Positions 11,898 through 23,000 of a stretch of 64,000 bases of DNA are shown here, piece after piece. The stretch is from Massariosphaeria phaeospora (Eukaryota > Ascomycota > Dothideomycetes > Pleosporales): contig JAADJZ010000028.1 of NCBI GenBank assembly GCA_011032825.1, positions 434,001-498,000 of the forward strand, in the 5' to 3' direction. Made by a program: the position numbers and the translations under genes. The notes beneath the pieces are model-generated. The model was not told the origin of the DNA, ran no database searches, and saw only the letters and a program-made list of their open reading frames with translations. Position 1 is the first letter of the stretch, and every line of letters starts with the position of its first letter.

Positions 11898-12536
11898 ATG
11901 CTTTTAGCGTTCAGTCTTGTGTCAATCGTGCTTTTGTTAGCTCAAGCAACCGCGGCGTCCCCGCACGAGCAGGAGATCTTTGTGAGCACTCACACGTCGG
12001 CTCCTCGTGAAAAAGTGTCTGGCCACAATCATGTGTATTACACGCAAGTCGACAAAGCCGACCAATTGTTCTTCATTATCGACTTAGCGGTCCATCCGGA
12101 CCCTCCCAGACTGTAAGTTCTCAAACATTCCATCGCACGACGATCGTATCTCGACTAACCACAACATACTCCCAGAAACGAACATAACTTCGTACTTCTC
12201 AACGGCTGGCTTGACGAAACGTATCCTGGGCTCGAAGACGCTACGCTTAAGCTCTCCGGTGAATGCCCCCGATATGGCGAAATCGAGGGACGCATTGCAG
12301 ATATCCAGAGACCAGTGGTCCGACACCTCACTTCCAATGCTCGGGGTTACGAATATGGTGGGCCGTTAATGAAGGAATTCAATGAGCTACTGTACGATCA
12401 ACTCTGGCCGTACTTTCCTGGGAAAGAACGGATCAAAGTGAATTGTTGGTTTGAGGCAACGGCAAGGTTGCCAGACAAGAGGGTCTTGTTTAGCTTCGCG
12501 GCGAACTTTACCGTGCAATGGCCGCCTATTGACTGA
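11898..12536 (+). CDS. Small secreted protein, unknown family
   Basis: Two exons, 11898-12112 and 12176-12536, giving 191 aa. The intron (63 nt) is GTAAGT...CTAACC...CCCAG, phase 2. The N-terminus is a textbook signal peptide (MLLAFSLVSIVLLLAQATAA, likely cleaved after ATAAS). The mature part is about 170 aa, mixed alpha/beta in composition, with only two cysteines (GECPRYG and VNCWFEA) and a C-terminal FSFAANFTVQWPPID. There are no repeats, no Kex2-type core peptides and no membrane segment. I do not recognise the family. An effector or a wall-associated protein are both possible; the low cysteine count argues against a typical cysteine-knot effector. It follows the secreted peptidase in the same direction, 0.8 kb downstream, which is too far to claim co-regulation. 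Confidence 0.7.
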
Positions 12537-13191
12537 ATAAATCCGTATGTACAGTCGGAGGGAGTACGACTACTTATCTATTCCTCTGGCTTACTGTTAC
12601 CCAGTAGTAGCCTGGAGGGTAATAGGATCGAAGTCACAAGGTCGCTTCAGGCAGGAGCAAGCATTTGAACACCGAGTACATGTATGCGCTAGAATGTTTT
12701 GTCCCATAGAACTCAATCCCGGTTCTTCCCGTACAAGTCTTATGGTTCTCTCTAACTGTCTACAGTTTGTGGTGCTATTTTTGCGGTCTGTGCCTGTTTC
12801 ACTGTGTTTAAGATGATTGCACTCTAGGGTAAGCTTAGATCCAAGGGAAGCATGCAATCAGTTGAATGTGTCCTCCACAGAGATGCGGCTGGAGTTCCTC
12901 GTAATACAAAATATGTTTTATCAGACAGTGTACCTCTATTATTAGAAAGCCCTATCGTATCTCGCATACTTAGGAATTTCAACGTTGGGTTATCTACCTT
13001 ACCTAAGTGTTCTATCGTGACTACATCAGCAGCCTGACTCCGTGTGCTCATGATTGGACTCTGTCACGCGCTGGTTCATCGTGTCTCCCTTGCTTTCGCA
13101 AACTTTCTTTTGCCGAGTACATATACCTCCTGTCATCCCCTACAGTAGATCAGTATTGCAGTGGCAGACGAGGTAGTGTTCTATCGCCGCT
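12537..13191. other. Intergenic, 0.65 kb
   Basis: AT-richer spacer before the F-box-like gene. Short frames only; no motif, tRNA or repeat recognised. Confidence 0.5.
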
Positions 13192-14151
13192 ATGCCTCCA
13201 TTGCAAAGGACAACTCCAATTCAAACCAGAGCTCGGACGCGAGCTCAACTCGCTGCTCGAGCGCGAGTCAATCGCTTGTTTGAGATACCACAAGAGCTGA
13301 GAGACATGATCTTCCATGAGCTATGGAAGCTTACGCCGCTTATCGAGGTACCTGTGTCGCTAGAAGTGTTGCCATCTCGCCCGCGCTTGATTATGAGCTA
13401 TCACGATGCGCCATTCGAGGCTCACGAAGGACGATTGAAGAAAACATACAAACTTCCGCGATGGCTTCAGACGCATAAAGCGATGCTAGAACAAGGACTG
13501 GAGCAACTTTACCTGGACGGCGAGATGCGGTTGTACTGGGAAATGACCGCGGACATCGTACGAACTGGTTTCGGATTGCTTTCTCCAGCGAGAGTTCCAC
13601 GACTGTCCATCTCCCCTCTAAAGTTGATAGCTCGACCCGATCAAGTTGAGGAGCTTTTATGTTCCCGAATAGCTGCTAATGGAGGCGATATCACATGCTA
13701 CGAACAGTTTTTCGGGTGGCTTAGACACGAAAACCAGCTAGCCAGTCTTAAGATCGACCTACATCTTCGCAGAAGCATAGAAGCTTATGGCATACGCGTG
13801 CCCCAGTTACCAGACCCCATGGACGTTGAAGTTTCTACTGTGTTACGACCGGTAGGACCCGCTCTGAATTTACTGACACATCTTGAGATCAGGACTTCTG
13901 ATTTCAGCGCGCCACTGGTAAACCAAGGACCTTATGACCTTGACGACCAATCCAGGTGGCATCTGGTAAAGATGCTACCAGATCAAGTGAGGTTAGCTGG
14001 GAGGAGCATCTTGCATGATGAGGTCTCATTCGTTGTAGAGAGTGGTAGGTGGTGGTTCGATGGTTACAATCGTCATTGTTGGGTTTTCAAATTTTCGCGA
14101 AAGCAGGACAAAAAGGACAAAAAAGAGGGAAATCCAGAGGATAACAGATAA
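13192..14151 (+). CDS. F-box-like protein, unknown role
   Basis: Intronless, 319 aa. The basic, Arg/Ala-rich N-terminus (RTRARTRAQLAARARVNR) leads into LFEIPQELRDMIFHELW at about 28-44. This is the L-x-x-(L/I)-P-x-E-(L/I)-R pattern of the fungal F-box-like superfamily, also present in the three genes at 24.7, 30.1 and 31.7 kb. The remainder, about 270 aa, is leucine-rich without regular repeats and ends in a lysine-rich tail. Members may act as SCF substrate adaptors, but that is unproved for this divergent family. The start is the first ATG after in-frame stops. It is convergent with the tRNA gene 230 nt downstream. Confidence 0.7.
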   Translation: MPPLQRTTPIQTRARTRAQLAARARVNRLFEIPQELRDMIFHELWKLTPLIEVPVSLEVLPSRPRLIMSYHDAPFEAHEGRLKKTYKLPRWLQTHKAMLEQGLEQLYLDGEMRLYWEMTADIVRTGFGLLSPARVPRLSISPLKLIARPDQVEELLCSRIAANGGDITCYEQFFGWLRHENQLASLKIDLHLRRSIEAYGIRVPQLPDPMDVEVSTVLRPVGPALNLLTHLEIRTSDFSAPLVNQGPYDLDDQSRWHLVKMLPDQVRLAGRSILHDEVSFVVESGRWWFDGYNRHCWVFKFSRKQDKKDKKEGNPEDNR

Positions 14152-14346
14152 CATAAGGAGGAGAGGGAGGATGCGAAGGATAATGCAAAGGGTAGAGAGT
14201 AGAGAGTATGTATGCAGACGCACGAGGGCAAAACGAACGGATGAGCCCTTACTTGTATGCAAGACCCCGCATCCGTGCCAAGTCCCTTTCCCCACCAAAA
14301 AAAACTGTAGTTCGTCACCATCTATCTGCCCATCCATCCATCCAGC

Positions 14347-14352
14347 AAAAAA
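14347..14352 (-). terminator. Pol III terminator (T6)
   Basis: A run of six T on the minus strand lies 30 nt past the tRNA-Leu 3' end, the usual RNA polymerase III stop signal. Confidence 0.7.
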
Positions 14353-14381
14353 GAAGTAACCCGCTCAATGAGCGGACGAAA

Positions 14382-14481
14382 TGAACAGAGTGGGACTCGA
14401 ACCCACGCCACTTTCGTGACCAGGAGAAAATGCTAAGGTGCGTCCTTAACCTGGCGCCATAACCAGCTCGGCCATCTGTCC
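14382..14481 (-). tRNA. tRNA-Leu (anticodon AAG) with 18-nt intron
   Basis: The gene folds into a full class II cloverleaf. The acceptor stem is GGACAGA with TCTGTTC (one G-T pair) and discriminator A. The D arm is GCC...GGC. The anticodon stem CCAGG/CCTGG has loop TTAAGGT, giving anticodon AAG (inosine-modified, reading CUU/CUC). There is a 13-nt variable arm, and the T arm GTGGG-TTCGAGT-CCCAC contains the B box. An 18-nt intron (14443-14426) lies one base after the anticodon, the canonical nuclear tRNA intron site. Mature length is 82 nt without CCA, which is not encoded. Confidence 0.95.
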
Positions 14482-15538
14482 TGGGAATCGTAGTAAATTG
14501 ATGGAAGATTTGCAAAATTGTAAATATATATAGTATGGCGGCAGTAGTCAAAAGCTAACGCGGGGTGCCCACAGTGAGAATTTACATTTGCGGGGGTGAG
14601 AGTGGGGACACTAGCTAGGCGGAGGACAGCCGGGGCCTGTTGCGGGATATCATTGGTTGCGTGGATTCCTATTGGTTGTACTTGCATACTGAATATCACT
14701 ATTGTACCCCAACGAGTCTACCCAAGGACAGACTAGTCACTAACAATTTGCATACCAAGATATTCTCTTGCCTACTGGCTAGACCTGAGCGACGCAGCTT
14801 AGTGTTCGCAGTACGGTCTACGCAGGCTTGATACACTCACTTCGGAGCTCTACCTGTGTGCAATATCATGGAGTCCTCAGCTCATATAATTTAGCGAAGG
14901 AAAGAGGATATAGGATTCACTATACAGTAGAGTTTGCATAGTGATGTCGGAGTCTTTCATACTTGGAAAAGGTTGCCGCTAAACTCCAATTGCTCGCGGC
15001 TTCCTATACCACTATATGAGAAGGGAAGGCATGATCTCAAATCTTCCAACTCTATCCAGTCGCGATATGCCTGGGATATGACTGGAATCGGCCATTTATT
15101 AGGTTTCCAAGCGTTCCGTAGGACGCGTTATGCCAGCGCCGGCACTGTCAGACCTTGCGATTGATGATATCGTAAGCAATCAAGAACTTTGCTTGTGTTC
15201 ATCCTGCATTCCAAACTCTTCAAGTTGATGGCGGATGCGATGGAACTAACGCTGGCAAGATCGCTGGCCATGTGAAAGCGGGGCGCGCCAAGCTAGTCCG
15301 ACGATCGACGACCTTACTTAGCGCGGATTAGCGCCCTGCTCCAGGTTAGCCGGCGAGCAGCATCCCGTCATCCCTACGTCACAGGTACCCGGGTTCGGGC
15401 ACTAACTTCTGCGAGCTTCAAAAGCTGCGGAGCTGCCACCTTGCCATTGAACCATCATCTCACTAATTGGCCCTTCATCAATCACATCAAACCCCCAATT
15501 GAACCACACCTTTATTGTCTCCATCACACACAGCAAAC
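14482..15538. other. Intergenic, 1.06 kb
   Basis: Upstream region of the tRNA (minus) and promoter of the mitochondrial protein gene (plus). No open frame with recognisable content. The last ~100 nt before the start codon are C/A-rich, like a fungal 5' leader. Confidence 0.55.
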
Positions 15539-16774
15539 ATGCTCCAACGACGGATTGCCTCCAACGCCAGCTGCGCAGCTCGCGCAGTGCGGCGCCCAGT
15601 GCCACGAGCTGCCCACATTCGTCCTCGCACCCAAGCACCCCGTTTCCAGTCGACCGCCTCGGAAGCCACCTCCAATGCCTCGAGCTCAACATCTCCCGCC
15701 ATCATCGGTGCTCTTACCGGCTCGTTAGCTACATTTTCGATCGGCTACCTCTTCTACCGACAGTCCGGCGCCCGCGAGCTCCTCACCGCCACCAAGGCTA
15801 CGCGGGATTACGCCGCGTCAGCAAAGCAGAAGATCAAGGAGGCCACACCCGAGCCCAACGAAGCACTAAATTGGCTGCGTAGTGTGGCGACTAGCTATGC
15901 TACCTTCATCCCCGGTGCGCGCGGCTACGTCGACTCGGCATTCGATGATGTCGATGCAGTGCGCGCCAAGCACGGTGATGAGGTCGATGCCATCGTGCGG
16001 GAAGCGTACAACGACCTACGCGACGTCGTCGGCAATGGGGACGTTAGTATAGCAACCGCGGAGAAGGCATGGCGCGTGATGGTGAAGCACATGGGCCGTA
16101 TCGCAGACCTCTCCGGCGACGCCGCTCAACAGATCATGGACAACCATCCACAGCTCAAGGAGAAGGTGGGCGGCAACCTCGAGCAGCTGAAGGAGATGGG
16201 CAGGAACTACGGCCCACAGGCCAAGGAGGAGGTTGACAAGACGTGGAATCAGATCAGCGACATCGTCAAGACGGGCGTCAGTGCTCAGAACATTCAGAAA
16301 ATCCAGAGTGTTGTGCAGGAGAAGGTCGAGCTCATAAAGAAGATGGGCGACGAGGCCTGGAGCAAGGGCATGGAGAAGGCTAAGCCATACCTCGACAACA
16401 ACCCCGAGGTCAAGAAGATCGTTGAGGAGAACGCCGCTTCCCTCAAGCAGGGCAACGTGCAGGACCTGTACCAGAAGATCAAGCAGGCGGTCGAGAAGGG
16501 CGACACCGGAGACCTCGAGAGCTACGTCAAGAGCGCTGCGGGCAAGGCCAAGGACAGCGGCTTCGGCGGTCTCGATCAGTACCTGAATAAGATCCCCGGC
16601 GCTTCCCAGATCATGCCCAAGTTGGGCCAGCTACAGGAGGTTGCACAGAAGCATGGCGATGAGGCCGAGAGGATACTGCAGGATGCCGTCAAGGAGATCT
16701 CGGACGTGCTCAAGAAGAGGGGTGACGAGGCTCAGGACTTGGCCAAGAAGGCGAAAGAGGATTCGAAGAAGTGA
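15539..16774 (+). CDS. Predicted mitochondrial membrane protein with amphipathic helical repeats
   Basis: Intronless, 411 aa. The first ~45 residues are rich in Arg/Ser/Ala with no acidic residues (MLQRRIASN...FQSTAS), a typical mitochondrial presequence. One hydrophobic segment follows (about 54-74, IIGALTGSLATFSIGYLFY). The remaining ~330 residues are almost entirely charged amphipathic helix with recurrent 11/22-residue-like units such as EKVGGNLEQLKEMGRNYG and a KHGDEA motif that occurs twice (KHGDEVDA, QKHGDEAER). This resembles apolipoprotein/LEA-like or MICOS-associated helical proteins, but I do not recognise a named family. Expected topology is inner-membrane anchored, with the helical part in the intermembrane space or matrix. 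Start chosen at the ATG after CAGCAAAC; no upstream in-frame ATG. Confidence 0.78.
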   Translation: MLQRRIASNASCAARAVRRPVPRAAHIRPRTQAPRFQSTASEATSNASSSTSPAIIGALTGSLATFSIGYLFYRQSGARELLTATKATRDYAASAKQKIKEATPEPNEALNWLRSVATSYATFIPGARGYVDSAFDDVDAVRAKHGDEVDAIVREAYNDLRDVVGNGDVSIATAEKAWRVMVKHMGRIADLSGDAAQQIMDNHPQLKEKVGGNLEQLKEMGRNYGPQAKEEVDKTWNQISDIVKTGVSAQNIQKIQSVVQEKVELIKKMGDEAWSKGMEKAKPYLDNNPEVKKIVEENAASLKQGNVQDLYQKIKQAVEKGDTGDLESYVKSAAGKAKDSGFGGLDQYLNKIPGASQIMPKLGQLQEVAQKHGDEAERILQDAVKEISDVLKKRGDEAQDLAKKAKEDSKK

Positions 16775-17164
16775 GGTGTGGGAGCTCGTCAGCTTGGCGA
16801 TTTAGAACCCAGACGTTTGGGAACGCCTATACAAAACTGTAATATATAGCATGGATATTCCACACGGTTATCCCGGGCTTTTCCGGCAAATTCATGATCT
16901 CTATTTACTGTTGCCAACATGTTTGTATCTTCCTCGGGCTTCATCTCCACACTATTAATAGTACTGAGGAACGTCACCAGAAGAGGACTTGAATCATGAT
17001 GAAGTCTATTGCAAAGTCGTAAGTCGTATATACATCCACGCGCAGCAAAAATAAAGCTACTACACTGGGCCAGTCAAACCTAAAACACTAGACACTCACA
17101 GTCTCGAAGTCAGTCTATGCTACGCTATCGCCCCAAGCCCGCCCCAACAGGGCTAAACGCGTTT
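16775..17164. other. Convergent 3' region
   Basis: 390 nt shared by the 3' ends of the mitochondrial protein gene and the Zn2Cys6 gene. No coding signal seen. Confidence 0.5.
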
Positions 17165-18645
17165 TCACCAAGAAAAGGACGCTTGAAGCGGCTTCGGCGC
17201 GAACCCGACATCTTTCCGAATCGACGCGAAGATAGACAGAAGTTGCGCTGCCTCTACAGCACCCGACTCCTGCCAGAAGGTCACCGCAGCCGCCTGTTGC
17301 ATCGCCAGGCCGTAGCACGTATCCAACAGCGCGTTCGTGTTCTCCGGCTGGTCTCTAATCCTCAGCTTCATGCCGATAGCCATAGCGAGAAAGACATGGA
17401 AGCGCGCCATCTGCAGCGAGACCACTGACGCAACGGGCGACGTCGTCTGGCTGCGCGGATCCGGATACACAATCTCGCAGAACTGGCCGAACAGCGCGGG
17501 ATTGATGGCGTAGACTTTGTGGCCGGCCAGCGCCTCGAGGTGCTCGACGAACTCGGCCGTCAGCGTCTCGGCCTCGAAGCGGCTGGGCAACGGCGTCGTG
17601 GCGATGGCGCGGCTGCGGTCGTTGAAGGTCGCGTGCGGCTGGCCGGAGGGCTGGGCTTCGGTTTGCGCGGCGAAGATGCCGGTGCGCGGTAGGCGTGGGG
17701 CGGGCGCGAGGGGCAGCACGTCCGGGTCGGAGTCGGCGTCTGCGTAGGGAGATATGGCGGCATCGTCGCTGTCGATTGAGAACGACGAGACGGATGTGCG
17801 GCGCGAGAGGTCTAGGCTGTGCGAGACATGGGCGGGCTTGAGCTGCGCGGGGGCGCTGTGCGCCATGAACTCCCATGAGGGCGCGGTGTGCAGCGGCGGC
17901 GAGAACGAGGTACTCCCAGCGGCGTGCGACAGCGCGTACTGTGGCGTCGACGTGGGAGGCAGGTCGGGAGACGAGGCCCGTGTGGTACCTGACCAGAATG
18001 AAGGTACTGGTGAAGACGGCGAAGCCAGAGTGGGGAATTGCTCACATTCAGTGATTGCGATAGACGGCATGCTGCCCGCGGAGAAGCTGCCTAGATCAAG
18101 ATCATTGTTTGGGCTATACGGCGTCGAGAAGTGGGTGTCGATGGTGAGGGGCGGCGGGCTCTGCCAGTCGAAGGTCGCCGGCGGCACGCCCATGACGGTC
18201 TCGTCGATCGACTCCATACCGTGCATGGGCGCGTTAACGTGCGCCGCGAGCTGTGCTTCGAGCTGATGGATGCGGCCTTCGAGCGCGGCTTGGTGTTCCC
18301 TGTACGCGTCCCGGTGAGTGAGTGACGCGTGCACGTGATGGCGCGAAAGCGTGAATTGCCCCCGCGCCGAGAGACGACGTACGATGCGACCACTTCGCGT
18401 GGTTTCTGCGTCCGCACGCATTGTAATGAGAAGCGTTTACACGTCGAGCACGGCGTGTCCCCGTCGCATTTTATCTTGCGGCGGCGGCAGCGCTCGCAGG
18501 CATTGGACACCGACTTGCGCCGCGACTGCCAATCCTTGACGGAGCCGGGGGAGAAGCGGTTCGGGCCCTCGCCGGCGGGCAGAGAAGCTGTTTCGATGAG
18601 CGGTCTGATTGATAACCCATATCTTGGCCATGCGGTTTCTACGTA
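17165..18645 (-). CDS. Zn2Cys6 transcription factor (5' end unresolved)
   Basis: Two exons recognised on the minus strand: up to about 18645 down to 18383, and 18299-17165. The 83-nt intron is GTACGT...GTACAG. The DNA-binding cluster is complete: ACERCRRRKIKC then CSTCKRFSLQC, i.e. C-x2-C-x6-C-x5-C-x2-C-x6-C. A short coiled coil (EHQAALEGRIHQLEAQL) sits right after the intron. The middle is Ser/Pro-rich, and the C-terminal ~130 residues (VYAINPALFGQFCEIVYP to the end) fit the fungal TF middle-homology region, though shorter than usual. No ATG lies in frame upstream of the zinc cluster, and the frame closes at a TAG further 5', so an upstream exon must supply the start. CATTCAG just before 18645 is one candidate acceptor. 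Target genes unknown. Divergently arranged from the Ca2+-ATPase, 1.4 kb away. Confidence 0.85.
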
Positions 18646-20074
18646 CTGAATGGGCACATGGCTAGGAGTTGTTCCAATTGGCCGTTTGGATAGGTAGTAG
18701 AAGAGCGTCTGAGAAGCCGCACCGGGAAGCAAGTGAGCCGGGCTCTAGGAAATCAGTAAATACGGGTATACGGGGTGTTCTGGAAAGAAAGAAGATGGCA
18801 GGCCAAGCGGAAGCGGACGATGAGATCTGTCGTTGTTTTACGCTCCGAGCAGCGCTGACGTCGAGGGGCGGTGCGATATGTCATCGGCAAGTCTTGCCTC
18901 GCGCGCACCGCCACTAGCTGCGCTCGACACACTTCTCCGACACTGCGCGACTCACCATCGTGCCTCCGACGCCTGGGGTCCGGGGTTGGCGGCGCGAAGT
19001 TGTTTGGTGCCTGAGGGATGCGGGCGGGAGTCATGCCGCGATTGTCCGCGGGCCTGTTTGCCTGGGGCGTTGGGCCGCGGGACGCTGCCGTGGCTGCGTT
19101 GGGACAAGGCAGGTGCGGAGGACGGAGGGCGGCCGCACCTGCCTCGTCTATACTTGTCCGCCTCTCTACCACCACCATCACGACACGCTGCATCAGAACG
19201 GCTTTTGACGGAGATCGGCCGCTGCATCATTCATTGACGCTGCTCGCTATTTGGCTTGCTCGGTCTACTGCGATACGTATTGACAGCCGCCACGACCACC
19301 AAAAGACTTCCCGCATCCAGAGACGTACAAGTTCAACAAGCTGTCAAAAGTTTAGCTAGCCGCGCCCTTACCAGAATTCTGTAGAACTCTGGAAGCAATC
19401 AGTACAGTCTGTCGTGACTTGGCGTTAGCAGGCCGTTCCTGCGATCTTGAAACGTTCGTGCCGCTGCCATCTGATGTGGGAAAAACGTGATGAGAGTTTG
19501 TTTCCTGCAGATTCTCGCGAAGCGATGGCCCCTGGCGAGGTTGGTTAAAAGAGATCTCGCTCCCAAGCTTTTTTTCCAAGCTTTTCCTCTCCTCTACCTT
19601 CCTCCAGTTTGCTTTCCTGTCTCCGCTGTCGTTTCAAACTGCTCTGATTCGCCACCTCGCCTGCCTCCGCGGCCCACGAGCGGTTGCACTCCGCTGAGGA
19701 TGCGTCTCACCAAGCACAGCCCCAACTGAATCTCTTGAGTCTTGTCAATGACTACTGAACTTGGCTCCGCGCCATTGTGAGCGGACGCGGTAGATGCGCT
19801 CCTCGGTTCGTCCCTTCTACGCAAAGAAGCCAAGTCCCGGAGGCGGAGGCCAAGTCCGCGCCTGCGTCGCACCTGGCGCTATGGCAGCTCAGACCCACGG
19901 CTGTAAACATCAGGATAGACAACACCGCTTTGAATATATAGCCCAAGATGCCTTGCACTGTTTTCGACGCTCACCAGGCTCGTCGAGCGAACCTGACTGT
20001 GCTACATTACTTCACGTCGCATAGTTCTTACTTCTTAATTCCTAGTCCTATTTCTTCTATCCTGCCTGTTGAAC
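18646..20074. other. Divergent promoter region
   Basis: Contains the missing 5' exon and promoter of the Zn2Cys6 gene (minus) and the leader and promoter of the Ca2+-ATPase gene (plus). An open minus-strand frame from an ATG at 19193 is a candidate first exon, but no splice joining it to the zinc-cluster exon could be defended. Confidence 0.45.
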
Positions 20075-23000
20075 ATGGCATCCTCATATTCACACAATGC
20101 GCCGGCCCGCGAGGAAAACACCTCTCTACCGCCCCTTCCTGAGATCACAGTCGATATCCCCCGGAACCCTATGCGTGCGAACACCAACGATACTTTGACC
20201 GAAGATGCGTCCCCGGCCACTCTTGTGCCAGAACACGCGATCAAAGGCTCGCATTCCCGCGATCGATCTGCCAGCGCACTCAGCACTTCCTCGTTACGGA
20301 ATGTCCTTCCGGGAAGGAGCCGTGCCCCTAGTGAAGCAACACTTGCGCTCCCCGCTACATCTGCCGGAGCTTCAACACACAGCGTCGCCAGCGGAATCAG
20401 TAAACACACCCTAGACTCGCAGAGTCAAGATGACGCCCTTCGGCCAGACCCTGGAACGGAGAAGGATTTCGAAGTCGTCGGCAACAAGTTTGCCTTTTCG
20501 CCTGGCCAGTTGAACAAGATGCAAAATCCGAAATCACTGGCTGCTTTCATTGCACTTGGCGGTCTGCCGGGTCTTGAGACAGGTCTGCGGACAGATGTCG
20601 ACGCAGGCCTGAGCCTGGAGGAGACAGAGCTCGCTGGCTCCGTCACATTCGAAGAAGTCACAAAGCAGTACCGAAAGCTCCGCGGCACCGATGCGACAGC
20701 GTTGCCACGTCCGGTTGAAATTCGACACATGGATGTGACCGACTCTGGGCCCTCTGGAGCGGAGTCGCATTCTGGAGAAGCCTTCTACGACCGGAAACGT
20801 GTCTATAGCGGCAACACTCTCCCCGCGAAGAAGCCCATATCATTTTTTAAGCTTATGTGGGAGGCTTACTACAGAGAGAACGTCTTGATCCTACTATCCG
20901 TCGCCGCCGTCATCTCGCTTGCCTTGGGACTGTACGAGACGTTCGGTGTTGATCACGGCCCAAACGCGCCCCCATCCATAGACTGGATTGAAGGTTGCGC
21001 CATCTGTGTGTCCATTGCTGTTGTTGTCATGGTCGGAGCGGTGAACGACTACCAGAAGGAGCGCGCATTTGTTAAGCTCAATGCGAAGAAAGAGGCCCGC
21101 GACGTCAAGGTCATTCGCTCAGGCAAATCCTTCACTCTTTCGGTCTACGACGTTCTGGTCGGCGATGTTTTGCACATGGAGCCCGGTGATATTATCCCGG
21201 TCGACGGGATCTTTATCTCTGGGCATAACGTCAAATGCGACGAATCTTCCGCTACTGGCGAGTCTGACCAGATGAAGAAGACCAATGCCGAGCAGGTGCT
21301 TCGTCTTCTTGAACGCGGGCACAGCGATTCGAAGGATCTTGACCCGTTTGTCATTTCTGGCAGCAAGGTGCTAGAAGGCGTTGGGACTTGTATGTATCTC
21401 TTGTCTTGTGTTCATGAATCTTACTAACTTTCTCATAGATTTGGTCACTTCCGTCGGCATCAACTCCAGCTACGGCAAGATCCTAATGGCTATGCGACAC
21501 GAGATGGAGCCAACGCCTTTGCAAGTCAAACTAGATGGTCTCGCAAAGTCCATCGCCAAGCTCGCGACCGGTGCATCATTCTTCCTGCTACTGGTACTCC
21601 TCTTCCGCCTGGTCGCCACATTCCCCGGTAGCCCGCTCAGCGCTACCGAGAAGGCTTCCAAGTTTATGGACATCCTGATAGTTTCAGTGACCATCATTGT
21701 AGTCGCTGTTCCGGAAGGCCTACCTCTCGCTATTACACTGTCTCTCGCATTCGCCACCAAGCAGATGGTCAAGATGAACAATCTCGTGCGCATCATGAAG
21801 TCTTGCGAAACGATGGGAAATGCTACTACGATTTGCTCCGACAAGACTGGAACACTCACTCAAAACAAGATGACTGTCGTCGCAGGCACATTCGGTGAAG
21901 ATACCTTTGATGACAAGAGCCCGGGCGCGGCCAACAACCGCTCCACCGAATTCGCTCAGCGCTTGACATCCGAGCAGAAGCGCCTGCTTATTGAATCCAT
22001 TGCAATCAATTCAACCGCCTTCGAGGGCGATGGCGGCGAATTCGGCTTTGTTGGTTCGAAGACAGAGACTGCTCTCCTAGGATTTGCCAAAAATGTTCTG
22101 GGAATGGGGTCGCTTTCGCAGGAACGTACCAGTGCCCATGTCATCCAATTGCTCCCCTTCGACTCCAGCCGCAAGTGCATGGGAGCCGTCCAGAAACTTT
22201 CGAACGGCACATATCGTCTACTCGTCAAAGGTGCTTCGGAGATTCTGCTCGGGTACTCGTCTTCCATTGCCCTTCCCTCCGGCCAAGTCTCCATGGATGT
22301 ATCGCAGTCAAAGCGCATCGCGACCATCATCGACAACTACGCGCAACAGTCCCTACGCACTATCGGCCTCATCTACCGGGATTTCCAACAGTGGCCCCCC
22401 CGAGGTGCTGAGAATCCTGATGACCCTTCTATCGCTGCCGATCTCGGTACTCTGCTCGATGACATGACTTTTCTTGGAGTCGTTGGAATTCAGGACCCCA
22501 TCCGTCCTGGAGTTCCGGAAGCCGTGCAGAAAGCCCATCATGCCGGCGTCATTACTCGGATGGTGACTGGTGACAATGTCATTACCGCCAAAGCCATAGC
22601 TGTTGACTGCGGTATATACACCGACGGCATTGTGATGGAAGGTCCGGAGTTCCGAAAGTTGAGTGACTCTCAGATGGACGAGATACTGCCACGACTTCAA
22701 GTGCTAGCTCGCTCGTCACCCGAGGACAAGCGTGTATTGGTTACCCGTCTCCGGCACCTTGGTGGCATTGTCGCAGTTACTGGCGATGGTACGAACGATG
22801 GTCCAGCGCTCAAGGCTGCAGACATTGGATTCTCGATGGGCATTGCAGGCACGGAAGTGGCCAAGGAAGCGTCTGCCATCATCCTCATGGATGATAACTT
22901 TGCTTCCATCCTCACCGCGTTAATGTGGGGACGTGCGGTCAATGATGCGGTCCAGAAATTCCTCCAGTTCCAGATCACCGTGAACATCACGGCGCTGCTG

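Noticed and set aside
8203..12536. RiPP (ustiloxin-like) cluster suggested by a UstP-type S41 peptidase next to a small secreted protein
   Set aside because: The small protein has no repeated core or KR/Kex2 sites, and there is no DUF3328 (UstYa-like) gene, tyrosinase or methyltransferase next to the peptidase.
14926..14950. ATACAGTAGAGTTTGCAT resembling the 26-kb repeat core
   Set aside because: Only about 18 bp with mismatches and no flanking similarity; too short to call a copy.
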